Shown here: one piece after another, positions 33,323 through 42,113 of the stretch
Layout of the letters: every line of letters begins with the position of its first letter
Numbering within the stretch: position 1 is the first letter of the stretch
DNA from: Lentisphaeria bacterium
GTDB taxonomy: Bacteria > Verrucomicrobiota > Lentisphaeria > Victivallales > Victivallaceae
Reading direction: 5' to 3'
NCBI GenBank assembly: GCA_017508135.1
Contig: JAFVZN010000019.1
Coordinates: 1 to 64,000 of the forward strand
Length of the DNA stretch: 64,000 bases
Notes under the pieces: generated by a model
Told to the model about the DNA's origin: nothing
What the model saw: only the letters and a program-made list of their open reading frames with translations
The model's database searches: none
Position numbers and translations under genes: made by a program

Positions 33323-33372
33323 AAAGCCGGGGGAACTCATGAACAGAAGTTCACGTTGCCTTCCCCGGCTTT
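33323..33372. terminator. Bidirectional terminator between dgoD and the amidohydrolase gene
   Basis: AAAGCCGGGG pairs with CCCCGGCTTT, with an inner GAACT/AGTTC helix. T-rich tracts flank both sides. Confidence 0.8.
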
Positions 33373-33379
33373 CTCTATT

Positions 33380-34174
33380 TCAGCACCCCAGCAGACGGTG
33401 GAAGTTGTCGTGGAAAATGGCGGTGTATTCCGCTTCCGAAAGCTCTTCAAACAACACTCCGGCAACGTACATCCCCGGGTTGCGCAAGGGGAAGTCGGTT
33501 CCGAAAATGACCTTTTCTTTTCCGGCAATATTGATGGCGTGGCGCAGCATATTGTAGGTGTTGGGACCGCTGCCGGAGATGTCAAGCGCGGTGTTGGGAT
33601 AGCGGGCGACCAGCTCCATCCGGGCGGTAAACTCTGCGGGACTTGCGGTCGGATGGGCGATGATGACTTTGAGATTTGGAAACTTTTTCAGTAACGCGGC
33701 AGCATCTTCCAGAGTGCTGATATGGAGACTTATCACCATACCGAGTTCTTCGGCAAGTTTCCAGACATCATCCAATGCCGGTTGGGAATATTCTGAGTAG
33801 CACATCATGTAGGCGACCAGTTCTCCGATGAGTTTGACCCCGTGGTTGCGGTGCATATCTTCGAGTTCGGCAAGGGATCGGGCAACGTGCGCCGGATGGA
33901 TATGGATGCCCGGTATGTAGAAATCGGGGAACATCTTCTGCATCTCCAGTGCGGCGAGGTTGAGCTGGTGGATATCCTCCCACGCCGGAGTTTCGGAAAA
34001 GCGGCGGATAACGGAACCTGCCGCCTGAGATATCCCGGCGCGTTTCAAGGTGGCGACGAATTTTTCCGGAGGCGTAGTGAATTTGAATTGGGAAAAATCG
34101 CTGCCATCGACCAGCAGAGCGGGGTGGATGTGGGCATCGGTTATTTTGTAACCGGCAGAGGTGAGATCGATCAT
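33380..34174 (-). CDS. Amidohydrolase-family (TIM-barrel) metal-dependent hydrolase
   Basis: A 264-residue protein of the amidohydrolase-2 type. ITDAHIHP provides the HxH metal pair, GIHIHPAH and VISLHIST give further His residues, VIIAHP is the strand-6 His and IFGTDFPL carries the catalytic Asp. Members include decarboxylases and lactonases of sugar-acid or aromatic metabolism. Being next to the galactonate operon, a lactonase is conceivable, but it is transcribed convergently, so the link is weak. It has its own upstream gap. Confidence 0.8.
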   Translation of the reverse strand: MIDLTSAGYKITDAHIHPALLVDGSDFSQFKFTTPPEKFVATLKRAGISQAAGSVIRRFSETPAWEDIHQLNLAALEMQKMFPDFYIPGIHIHPAHVARSLAELEDMHRNHGVKLIGELVAYMMCYSEYSQPALDDVWKLAEELGMVISLHISTLEDAAALLKKFPNLKVIIAHPTASPAEFTARMELVARYPNTALDISGSGPNTYNMLRHAINIAGKEKVIFGTDFPLRNPGMYVAGVLFEELSEAEYTAIFHDNFHRLLGC

Positions 34175-34395
34175 TTTGTAAACTCCTGTATCAACGTTTT
34201 TGTATCGTATATGAATATATCACCTGAAAAATGATTTGTCAATAGTTTTTTGCCGGTCCAGGGGAGGGGGCGGTGGCAAAGTGTCCACCCCGCGAGATGC
34301 CGCCGCAGTTTTGATTTTTTATGGGATGAATTGTGTTTTTTTGCAGAAATAGCGAATATTTGCAAAGAAAAGGTGCTTTTTTTTACTTTTCACGC
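34175..34395. other. Intergenic region with a degenerate hairpin-element fragment
   Basis: On the minus strand, ATCAAAACTGCGGCGGCATC at about 34314-34295 matches the 5' flank and outer arm of copies A and B, followed by GGTGG-acactttg-CCACC. The core hairpin is missing. No gene seen. Confidence 0.45.
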
Positions 34396-34423
34396 TTGAC
34401 ATTTTCTGAAACTACATTATATT
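34396..34423 (+). promoter_or_regulatory. Promoter of the 81-aa protein gene
   Basis: TTGACA (34396-34401), 16-bp spacer, TATATT (34418-34423), 55 bp before the start; a strong-looking site. Confidence 0.7.
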
Positions 34424-34478
34424 AACGCATATTAACCCGAGTATTATGCCTAACTTTCATTAATAGGAGAAAAAGAAA

Positions 34479-34724
34479 ATGGCAGACAAAAAAGAAATCT
34501 ACGCAGACGGAATCGGTCAGATTCATTTCGCCGGTAACATGGTTCGTTATGACTTCGTTACCCTCCAGCCCGAAGAAGACGGCAAGGCTCCCGCCGCCCA
34601 GAGCAATGTTCGCATCATCATGCCGCCGCAGGGTTTCCTCGCTGCTTTCAACAGCATGCAGCAGCTGATCGACAAGCTGGTCGAAGCTGGCGTTCTGCAG
34701 AAGAACGAAAAGGCTGCGAAGTAA
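34479..34724 (+). CDS. Small conserved-looking protein of unknown function
   Basis: An 81-residue protein with its own strong promoter, an AGGAG ribosome site about 10 bases upstream, and a terminator, so it is a monocistronic, probably abundant product. The sequence runs IYADGIGQIHFAGNMVRYDF, an Ala/Pro-rich loop, NVRIIMPPQGFLAAFNSMQQ and a Lys-rich tail. Two beta segments plus a C-terminal helix are likely. The pattern loosely recalls DUF3467-type small proteins but I cannot claim membership. No cysteines, no signal. Confidence 0.85.
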   Translation: MADKKEIYADGIGQIHFAGNMVRYDFVTLQPEEDGKAPAAQSNVRIIMPPQGFLAAFNSMQQLIDKLVEAGVLQKNEKAAK

Positions 34725-34748
34725 TTATTGCTTCGACGCTTTGAGATG

Positions 34749-34787
34749 TGACCGGAATCGAAAGGTTCCGGTCTTTCTTTTTTTTTT
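34749..34787 (+). terminator. Terminator of the 81-aa protein gene
   Basis: GACCGGAA-tcgaaagg-TTCCGGTC followed by TTTCTTTTTTTTTT. Confidence 0.92.
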
Positions 34788-34902
34788 AACGTTACGATTT
34801 GTGCTGTAATAAGTTACTCTCTGTATTCCCCGCGCTTTCCGGGGCGGGATTTTGCTGTTTTATAAAATTCTTCCGAATATTTGCGATTTTAAAATTTACT
34901 GT

Positions 34903-34931
34903 TTGCAAAAAAATAGACCGGAGGATATATT
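34903..34931 (+). promoter_or_regulatory. Promoter of the prepilin-glycosidase pair
   Basis: TTGCAA (34903-34908), 17-bp spacer, TATATT (34926-34931), 56 bp before the prepilin start. Confidence 0.55.
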
Positions 34932-34987
34932 TATAACTATACATGATTGTATTCAAATGTTTAAGTCAGCAAAAAAGGAGAATCGTT

Positions 34988-35764
34988 ATGAGCAAAATCA
35001 TGTCCCTGAACACCGCCGATCGGCGGGTAAAGCTGTTCAGCTTTACCCTGATCGAACTCCTCGTTGTGATTGCAATTATAGCCATTCTGGCGGCGATATT
35101 GCTTCCGGCACTGCAGAGTGCCCGGGCTCGCGGCGTTCAATCGAGTTGTGCCAATAATATCAAGCAGCTCAGTTCCGCTCTTGCCTACTATATGCCGGAC
35201 TATGACGAATACGTCGTCGTCGGTTCCCGCCCTGCCAACTACCATAACTGGAGTGCCACATTTGTCGCTTTCAAATACATTTCAAGTCCCGTCTTTTTGT
35301 GTCCGGCAGTGCATAATTGGCAGTATGAAGCCTCCATCAGAACTGCCAAGCCGTCACAATTCGGCACTTCTACTGCTCTGCGTTATGTGCATTACGGTAT
35401 CAATGCCGGTATCGCCAGTAATTACATCAATACCACTGCCACCAGCAATTTGATCAAGACAGTTCCGACCATGAAGGCGGGAAAAGCGGTAAACCCCGGC
35501 CGTACAGTGGCGTTTGCTGACAGTGTCTGTAAAGATTCCATCAACAGTTTGCCCAAAAATACTGCCGGATTTGCCTATTTTTACGGCATCGGTTCCGGTT
35601 CCGGCAATATCCAAGACCGCCACAGCAAGGGTGCAAATGTCGCTTTTGTTGACGGCCATGTCGTCTGGACGAAAAATGCCAATGCCACTTACCGGGCCTT
35701 CAAAAGCGGTTCCTCCAAGACGGTCGACCTGATCTATTTGAACCCGACTTACCGGGAGCAGTAG
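34988..35764 (+). CDS. Prepilin-type N-terminal methylation protein with H-X9-DG motif
   Basis: A 258-residue type IV pilin-like/pseudopilin protein. After a basic leader comes [16 protein letters not shown], with the F/T prepilin peptidase site and Glu+5, then a long N-terminal helix. The C-terminal [18 protein letters not shown] is the H-X9-DG motif found in very large families of Lentisphaerota and Planctomycetes. ATG 34988 follows AAGGAG by 8 bases. It ends three bases before the start of a giant secreted glycosidase gene, so the two are one transcript. Confidence 0.93.
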   Translation: MSKIMSLNTADRRVKLFSFTLIELLVVIAIIAILAAILLPALQSARARGVQSSCANNIKQLSSALAYYMPDYDEYVVVGSRPANYHNWSATFVAFKYISSPVFLCPAVHNWQYEASIRTAKPSQFGTSTALRYVHYGINAGIASNYINTTATSNLIKTVPTMKAGKAVNPGRTVAFADSVCKDSINSLPKNTAGFAYFYGIGSGSGNIQDRHSKGANVAFVDGHVVWTKNANATYRAFKSGSSKTVDLIYLNPTYREQ

Positions 35765-35767
35765 GTC

Positions 35768-38700
35768 ATGAAAAAGTTACTTTTCACCTTGAGTTGTGCG
35801 GCTCTCCTGGCGGGAGCTGCTGAGATCGGTATTTTCCCGGAGCAGATGGTTTATTCTATGGCGGGGTTTGAAAAGTGGCTGTGCGGCAAGGATGCCATCA
35901 CCATGACACAGACCCGGGGCTATTCCTGGAGCGCGACGGTTCCGGTGAAGCTGGATGCGGCGAAAGTTACGGTTTTCAACGTGGAGCTTTCTGCGGATTG
36001 TGAATTGAAGAGCAAACTTACCATCTACTTCCGTTTGCAGGGAGAAAAAGGTTTTCGCAAAGAGAACTACTGCCGGAAAAACTTTGTGCTGAGTGCCAAC
36101 ACTCCGGTCACAGTCTCCATTCCGATGAAGAACGCAAACTGGAAGGGCATCATCTCCGGTTTCCGCTTTGACCTTTCCGGCAGAAAAGGCGTTAACTGGA
36201 AGGTTTCCCGGATCTGGTTCACCGGTGCCGAAGATGCCCGTCTGGCTCCGGCTCCGGCGGGCGGCAAAGCTCCCGCTCGCAAAACCAAAGGTGTCAAGGT
36301 CGCCGAAAGCAATCTCAGTTCCGATATCGTGGTCTTTCCCGGCAAGCAGAAAATCGTCGATATGGCAGGGTTCAAAAGTTTCAAAACCGAAAATAACCGC
36401 ATCGCAGCGGAACACAGCCGTCCTTATTCCTACACCGCGCCGATAGCGGTGGATATCAAAAAAATCGACAATTACAAATATTTCAACTGCACACTGGAAT
36501 CCCCCAATGATGTTTCCGGAAAACTTACGGTTTATTTTATGCGCAAAGGGGAGAAACGTTTTCATTCCAGTAATTACAAGCGTGTCTCTTTTTCCATTTC
36601 TGCCAACAAAGCGCAGGTGGTTTCGGTTCCGCTCAAGGGATGGCGGGGAGCGATCGACCGCATCCGTTTCGATATTTCCGCTCAAGCCGGACAGAAGTGG
36701 ACGATACACAAGGTTTGGTTCAGCAAGAAACTTCCCGGTGCGTTTCAGAATAAAGAGTTCAATGCTCCGGTGAAACTTACTTCCGGAAGTGTCAAACTGA
36801 TTGAGACGCGCTACGATCTGCTTGAAGGCAGGAGGTACCGCTTTTCTTTCGACAGTACCGGTGTGAAAACTTCTTCCATCAAGGTCAAAGAGTACAATGA
36901 TGTTGACAGATCAAATGGTGGAAGTGGTGTTACTGTCAATAGTGACGGAAACAATAATATTAGTTTTTCTCTCTCTCCAGGAACGACTTATACGGTGATC
37001 GAAGTTACCGCGTCCGGTCCCGCCGGAAGTGAACTCCGGGACTTCCAGTTCGGTGAGACCGGTGAACGTACCGGTGCCAACTGGAAGGCATCGTGGATCT
37101 GTCATCCGCAGGGACGGCGGACTTCTGACCCGTCGGTGTTCATGTACACCCGTGAATTCGATTTGCCGGTACTGCCGCAGGATGGACGGATCCAGCTCAC
37201 TGCCGATGACGGTTATATTTTGAAGGTCAACGGCACTCTGGTGGGCAAACGTTCCGGCGGCTGGCAGCAGACCGCTCTGCACGAGATCACCAAACAGCTC
37301 AAAGTTGGCAAAAACCGCATTGAAATTTCCGTGATGAATGATAATGGTCCGACCGGTCTGATTGCGGAGATCCGTTGTGATATGCCGGGCGGAAAAGTTG
37401 TGCAGATAAATACGGATAAATCCTTCAAAGTAAAACAAACTGAAGGCAGAAACATTCTGCCGGGAGAAGCTTCAGCAATGGAGCTTGGTATTCCTCCCAT
37501 TTCACCGTGGCACAGTGTCGCTTACAATAACCTCACTCAGCGGGTTCCGGTGAAAATCGTCAAAAACAGCTTGAAATATGCTGATGGAAAAATCAGCGGC
37601 GATATTGTTCTGGAAAACTTCCCGCTGGGAGGTTTGCCGATGCTGTTGACCTTTGATGGCGGTATTTCCGGGAAATTCAGCCAGGCGAAATTGAATAATA
37701 CAGTTAAAATTTCCCATTCCGTCAACTCTCTGCTGCCTGGAAATTACAGCCTGATTACAGATCCGGAGATCATTGCCGGAGAAAGCAAACTGCTTGATTT
37801 CACTGTGCCGCCGCGTGCTGCGGAGACGAATTGTGTGGTCAAGCCCGTTCAAAAAGACGGCTATCTGCAAATGATGCTCAATGGCAAGCCGCTGTGGTTC
37901 AGCGGATTCCGCGCCAGACGGAAAAGTCAGCGCGACCGGGCTTACCGGGATGGAAATTACCGGATCATGTACTTCGGAGCCGGTATGGGCGGCTCGGACG
38001 GTTCCAACTCCGGCAGAACCTGGCTCGGACCTGAACGTTACGAATTTGAAAAAGTTGAAGAAAGTCTGGGCAAATTCATCCGCACCTATCCCGAAGCTAA
38101 AATCCTTATCACCTACGGCATCGACGGTCCGCGCTGGTGGTGTCAGGCGCATCCGGAAGAGTGTGTCTGGTTTGAAAACGGCAAAAAGCCGGAAGGTTTG
38201 ACCAGTCTTGCCTCCAAAAAGTGGCGGAAAGAGGGGCTTGCTGCGTTCCGGGCGTTTTTGAAGTATTTTGAAAAATCCAAATATGCTCCGTGGATCATCG
38301 GTTACCGTATACAGGCGCACTGTTCCGGCGGTGAATTTCAGTATCTCGGTACGTGGCAGCGTAAATACGCCGATTACAGTCCGGCGATGCAGGTTTATTT
38401 CCGGGAGTTTCTCACCAAACGTTACGGCAGCGATGCCAAACTGCAAAAGGCTTGGAACGATCCGTCTGTAACCTTGAAAACGGCAAATATCCCCACCGGC
38501 AAAGAACGTAAAGCTGCCGAACTTGGTGTGTTTCGGGATTTGGACAAGGCGCGGAAAGTTGCTGACTTTGTCGATTGTCTTTCTGATGCCATGGTCACTG
38601 GTGCAATGGAGTTCTTGAAAGTTGTGCGGGAAGAAGCTCCCGACAAACTTGCCGGACTTTACGGCGGATATGTTTACTATTACAGCGGATATCAGCTTTT

Positions 38701-39931
38701 GAACAGCGCGCATGTCAACTTCGGAAAGCTGTACCGGTCGCGCCTTGCTGATTTTATCAGCTCTCCGCATGATTACATCCAGCGCAAAGTCGGCTGGCCC
38801 GGCGGTCATCACGGCCCGGTCGTGGGAACTTCGCTTTACAACCTCTCCTGGTGGGACGAAAACGACACCCGTACCATCATGTGCGCTCCCGGCGGTCACC
38901 GTCATGTGGACAGTATGCATGAGACCATCGGCGTGTTGAAACGTGACCTCATTCTGCAAATCACCAAAGGTGTCGGCAACACCTTCTACGATCTGGCAGG
39001 CGGCTGGTTCGACCATCCGGCGATCATGGAAGCGTTGCGCAAGACCAATTCAGTCGGAAAATTTGCGCTCAGTGTTCCCGGATTCAAACGGGGGCAGGCG
39101 GCGGTGCTGTACTGTACCGATTCCATCAAACGCCTGGCTGAAACCAACAACACCATCACCGTGCCGCTGCGGCAGGATCTGCGCCGCAATCTCGGTTGGA
39201 GCGGTATCACGGTCGATCAGTATCTGCTGGAAGACATTCTGCAGGACAACTTCCCGGAATATGATTGTTACATCCTGCCCAACGTCTATGCTCCGGGGGA
39301 CAAGGTTCGCCAAGCGATCAAAGAAAAGCTGATGAAGAAGGGCAAACTTGTCATCTTCGGTTACGCTCCGGGCGCGTTCCGGGAGAAGTCCGGAAAAATC
39401 GACCTCGGCGCGATGAAAGAGTTGACCGGTATCAGTTTCGACTGCGCACCGGGAAAGATCACCCGGCTGGTCACGTCCAAGTTCGGCAAGTTCGGTACTG
39501 CGGTCAAATATTCGCCCGGATTCTTTGTCAACGACAAAACGGCGAATACTCTCGGAACTTTTGCCAACAGCAAGTTGACTGCCGTGGCAGGCAAAAAGGT
39601 CAATGGAGCCAATGTGGTAGTGACGATGGTTCCGGAGATGACACCGGATTTTTACCGGAATATTTTCCGTAAGAACGGATTGCATATCTTCTGCGAAAGC
39701 AGTGACCCGGTTTACTATGACGGCAGATTTATTGCCATCCACGCCAACACTTCCGGAGAAAAAGTCCTGACTTTGCCGGAGGCGCGGGAGTGGTACGATC
39801 TGTTCCGCAATAAAGCGGCATCCGGCAAATCCAAAACGCTGAAGCTGAAAATGGAACGCGGTCAGACGGAAATCTTTTTCATCGGCAGCAAAGCCGATGC
39901 TGAACGCTTCAGAAAGACGGCGTTGTATTGA
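35768..39931 (+). CDS. Giant secreted GH-A/beta-galactosidase-like glycosidase
   Basis: A 1387-residue protein with a signal peptide (MKKLLFTLSCAALLAGAAE). Residues about 20-160 and 190-330 are a tandem pair of beta-sandwich modules (IFPEQMVYSMAGFEKW / VFPGKQKIVDMAGFKSF; each ends in a W-K/T-h-x-x-W-F pattern). A sugar-binding module like those of rhamnosidases follows (LTADDGYILKVNGTLVGKRS). The catalytic half has a TIM-barrel of beta-galactosidase type: SGFRARRKSQRD, YGIDGPRWW, IIGYRIQAHCSGGEFQY (Glu candidate acid/base), YFREFLTKRYGSDAKLQKAW and a later flavodoxin-like trimerisation region (CYILPNVYAPGD). The family beyond clan GH-A cannot be fixed by eye. Confidence 0.85.
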   Translation: MKKLLFTLSCAALLAGAAEIGIFPEQMVYSMAGFEKWLCGKDAITMTQTRGYSWSATVPVKLDAAKVTVFNVELSADCELKSKLTIYFRLQGEKGFRKENYCRKNFVLSANTPVTVSIPMKNANWKGIISGFRFDLSGRKGVNWKVSRIWFTGAEDARLAPAPAGGKAPARKTKGVKVAESNLSSDIVVFPGKQKIVDMAGFKSFKTENNRIAAEHSRPYSYTAPIAVDIKKIDNYKYFNCTLESPNDVSGKLTVYFMRKGEKRFHSSNYKRVSFSISANKAQVVSVPLKGWRGAIDRIRFDISAQAGQKWTIHKVWFSKKLPGAFQNKEFNAPVKLTSGSVKLIETRYDLLEGRRYRFSFDSTGVKTSSIKVKEYNDVDRSNGGSGVTVNSDGNNNISFSLSPGTTYTVIEVTASGPAGSELRDFQFGETGERTGANWKASWICHPQGRRTSDPSVFMYTREFDLPVLPQDGRIQLTADDGYILKVNGTLVGKRSGGWQQTALHEITKQLKVGKNRIEISVMNDNGPTGLIAEIRCDMPGGKVVQINTDKSFKVKQTEGRNILPGEASAMELGIPPISPWHSVAYNNLTQRVPVKIVKNSLKYADGKISGDIVLENFPLGGLPMLLTFDGGISGKFSQAKLNNTVKISHSVNSLLPGNYSLITDPEIIAGESKLLDFTVPPRAAETNCVVKPVQKDGYLQMMLNGKPLWFSGFRARRKSQRDRAYRDGNYRIMYFGAGMGGSDGSNSGRTWLGPERYEFEKVEESLGKFIRTYPEAKILITYGIDGPRWWCQAHPEECVWFENGKKPEGLTSLASKKWRKEGLAAFRAFLKYFEKSKYAPWIIGYRIQAHCSGGEFQYLGTWQRKYADYSPAMQVYFREFLTKRYGSDAKLQKAWNDPSVTLKTANIPTGKERKAAELGVFRDLDKARKVADFVDCLSDAMVTGAMEFLKVVREEAPDKLAGLYGGYVYYYSGYQLLNSAHVNFGKLYRSRLADFISSPHDYIQRKVGWPGGHHGPVVGTSLYNLSWWDENDTRTIMCAPGGHRHVDSMHETIGVLKRDLILQITKGVGNTFYDLAGGWFDHPAIMEALRKTNSVGKFALSVPGFKRGQAAVLYCTDSIKRLAETNNTITVPLRQDLRRNLGWSGITVDQYLLEDILQDNFPEYDCYILPNVYAPGDKVRQAIKEKLMKKGKLVIFGYAPGAFREKSGKIDLGAMKELTGISFDCAPGKITRLVTSKFGKFGTAVKYSPGFFVNDKTANTLGTFANSKLTAVAGKKVNGANVVVTMVPEMTPDFYRNIFRKNGLHIFCESSDPVYYDGRFIAIHANTSGEKVLTLPEAREWYDLFRNKAASGKSKTLKLKMERGQTEIFFIGSKADAERFRKTALY

Positions 39932-39943
39932 AAAAATATGAGC

Positions 39944-39978
39944 GGGCTGTTGCAAAAACTGATGTTTTGCAGCAGCCC
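39944..39978. terminator. Hairpin between convergent genes
   Basis: GGGCTGTTGCAAAA-ctgatg-TTTTGCAGCAGCCC. On the minus strand a T-rich ATATTTTTTC follows. The arm GGGCTGTTGC also occurs in the ppdK terminator. Confidence 0.65.
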
Positions 39979-40010
39979 CGGAGTTCCGGGAGAGTTATAG
40001 CGGAGCCGGG

Positions 40011-41411
40011 TTATCTATCCTTCACGGTATAACCACCAAACCTTTTCAAGACACGCTTCCCATTTTCTATAACCCAGCCATTTCCACTCATTTCCCCATT
40101 TTCAAATGGTATTTCGCTAATTTGTTTTCCTTCTCTATCATATTCACGATAAATCCCATCCATCTTTCCATTTTTATAGGTATACGTTACACGTTTAACA
40201 TTCGTTCCTTCATGAAATTCAGTATAGGACCTATCCCCATCAGGCCCTTTCTTTTCAACTAGGCGAGGCATAATCATAAACAATCGTCCTTTTTGATTAT
40301 AGCGTTTAGCTATTTTTCCTCCTGCCGCCAGGGCACGCACCTCTAAAGCCTTTATCCCTCCCACATAAGTGAGAATGGTCTTTGAATCTGGAATATCAAA
40401 TGTCGTTGTTTTGGGATCTCTAAAAAAAGAAGGAGATGTATCAATGCCCATAGCTTTGGTAAAACGACGAATATTTTGGGCAATCCCCCTGTCTCTCATA
40501 GCTAAATGAGGCGGGAGTTTGTTACCGACAAGGACACCACTTGAAAAATCAGAATAGCCTTGATTCCAATGAAATGCACCTTTCATAAAAAGGTCACTTG
40601 GTGAAATGTTTTTATTTCCAACGCGAATGGCTTTTTTTTGACCACTCCAATAAGCTTCTACAAATTTTGTCCGAGCAAATCTTTCAGCTGTATTTTCATC
40701 AGCCCCTGTGGCCATTTTAGCCTCTTTTAAATCTTTATAAAAAAGATCACGAGGACCGAGACGATGATCTACGTGCCGATATTTGGGCAATTGTCTCCAT
40801 TGTTCTGAAAAAACAGTCTCTGTTAACACAGGCTGTAGTTCACACAACATCTCAATTGTCACCTTCTCTTCCAGCGACATATTAGTCTTGTCATTCATCC
40901 GATTAATATCCTGAACAGAATGAGTGAGTTCATGAAGCATAGATTGTGCAAGCAGTCTCCTCGTTTCTAAAAGATTCCTACCTTCTCTATATACTCTAGT
41001 ATTTATACAAATTTCTTTACTACCATGATTATAGAAAGCTCCCGCATTTATATCTCTGACAGTAAACCAAACATTGGGATGTGCTTTTTCTAAAATATAC
41101 CTACCCATTTTGGTCCTTGCCATGTCATCAAAAGCTTCTAATAACTCTGGTTTATATTTAGCTGGAATTTGTTTTTTGGGAGCACTAACTATTCTGCCTC
41201 GATAAACTGCGATTTTGCGTGCAACTTGTGCTGGAGTAAGATTTTCTTCCAGTGTCGGCGTAAATATCGACTTCCGCTTTTTTTTCGGTTTTTTGGGGGA
41301 TTTTTTTACTTTTTTTACGGATTTCCGGGATTTCGCCGGTGCCGCAAATGCCTGTCCGGGAAATACAGCCAGCTGTAATGCCGTCAGCAAAACAAATAAA
41401 AATTTTCTCAT
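40011..41411 (-). CDS. Putative secreted zinc metallopeptidase with MORN-like tail, mosaic composition
   Basis: A 466-residue protein with a signal peptide (MRKFLFVLLTALQLAVFPGQAFA), a Lys-rich linker at residues 26-48 (KSVKKVKKSPKKPKKKRK), a catalytic-looking domain with MLHELTHSVQD (HExxH) near residue 158, and a C-terminal MORN/toxin-15-like repeat (YTYKNGKMDGIYREYDREGK, then FENGEMSGNG). The first 60 codons match neighbouring base composition, but from about 41225 leftwards the gene is clearly AT-rich, suggesting a transferred body fused to a native signal region. Substrate unknown. Confidence 0.75.
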   Translation of the reverse strand: MRKFLFVLLTALQLAVFPGQAFAAPAKSRKSVKKVKKSPKKPKKKRKSIFTPTLEENLTPAQVARKIAVYRGRIVSAPKKQIPAKYKPELLEAFDDMARTKMGRYILEKAHPNVWFTVRDINAGAFYNHGSKEICINTRVYREGRNLLETRRLLAQSMLHELTHSVQDINRMNDKTNMSLEEKVTIEMLCELQPVLTETVFSEQWRQLPKYRHVDHRLGPRDLFYKDLKEAKMATGADENTAERFARTKFVEAYWSGQKKAIRVGNKNISPSDLFMKGAFHWNQGYSDFSSGVLVGNKLPPHLAMRDRGIAQNIRRFTKAMGIDTSPSFFRDPKTTTFDIPDSKTILTYVGGIKALEVRALAAGGKIAKRYNQKGRLFMIMPRLVEKKGPDGDRSYTEFHEGTNVKRVTYTYKNGKMDGIYREYDREGKQISEIPFENGEMSGNGWVIENGKRVLKRFGGYTVKDR

Positions 41412-41448
41412 TTCCCCACCCCCCGATAGTTTTTATGGTAATATTATA

Positions 41449-41477
41449 AATATATATCTTACATACGGTTTTGTCAA
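41449..41477 (-). promoter_or_regulatory. Promoter of the mosaic metallopeptidase gene
   Basis: Minus strand TTGACA (41477-41472), 17-bp spacer, TATATT (41454-41449). The -35 overlaps the 3' end of tsaB. Confidence 0.65.
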
Positions 41478-42112
41478 CTGAATACAGCAGGACGAATGTA
41501 AACCAGATCGTCCAAGTCATTGTCAAAGGCTGTCGCAGTATTGCCCGCCAGCGCAGCAAGTTCCGGAACAACTGCGGTGACGGTCGCGGTTTCCGGCAAA
41601 ATGGCTTCAATGGCAGATTTTTCGCACTCAAAGCAGACCAGCTTTTCCTGTGGACGGTCAGCGAAAAATCCGGCTGCCTGTTCGCGGTTGAGAACGGCAG
41701 TTTCGCCGGAACTTTCCCACGCTCCGTTGCGTTTTACTGCGCCGAAGTAGAGTATTTCTTTATTTCTGCCGTCATACAGCACTCCGCAAGCAGTTTCTCC
41801 GGTTGCACCAGCCAGAGCCAATGCCCCCGGTACACAACGGAAATCCATCTCCGGATCGGCAAATTTCCATCCGGCAGCCAGCGCGGCAACCACACGCAGA
41901 AAGGTGAAACTTCCCGGTCCGGAACCGACGGTCCAGCGTTTGACATCGCTGAGTTTCAAATTGATTTGAGCAAGTTGAGCTTCGACAAATTCCGGAAGTG
42001 CCGCGGCATCTCTGCCGTGCATCGGGCAGCTGGTTTTCACCAGTTCCCGGTCGCCGTCAAAGAGAGCAAAGCCGAAACTTCCCGGCTGTGGGTCCATTAC
42101 TCCGTGCAGCAT
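41474..42112 (-). CDS. tsaB: tRNA threonylcarbamoyladenosine biosynthesis protein TsaB
   Basis: A 212-residue ASKHA-fold partner of TsaD in t6A37 synthesis. The diagnostic WTVGSGPGSFTFLRV lies near residue 67; the start MDPQPGSFGFALFDGD replaces the usual ILxIDTS and is somewhat divergent. Last gene of the gatB-recO-lysA run, one base after lysA. Also known as YeaZ. Confidence 0.88.
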   Translation of the reverse strand: MLHGVMDPQPGSFGFALFDGDRELVKTSCPMHGRDAAALPEFVEAQLAQINLKLSDVKRWTVGSGPGSFTFLRVVAALAAGWKFADPEMDFRCVPGALALAGATGETACGVLYDGRNKEILYFGAVKRNGAWESSGETAVLNREQAAGFFADRPQEKLVCFECEKSAIEAILPETATVTAVVPELAALAGNTATAFDNDLDDLVYIRPAVFS

Positions 42113-42113
42113 A

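Noticed and set aside
34149-34478. Riboswitch upstream of the 81-aa protein or amidohydrolase gene
   Set aside because: No known aptamer core recognised; the structure present is a fragment of the dispersed element.
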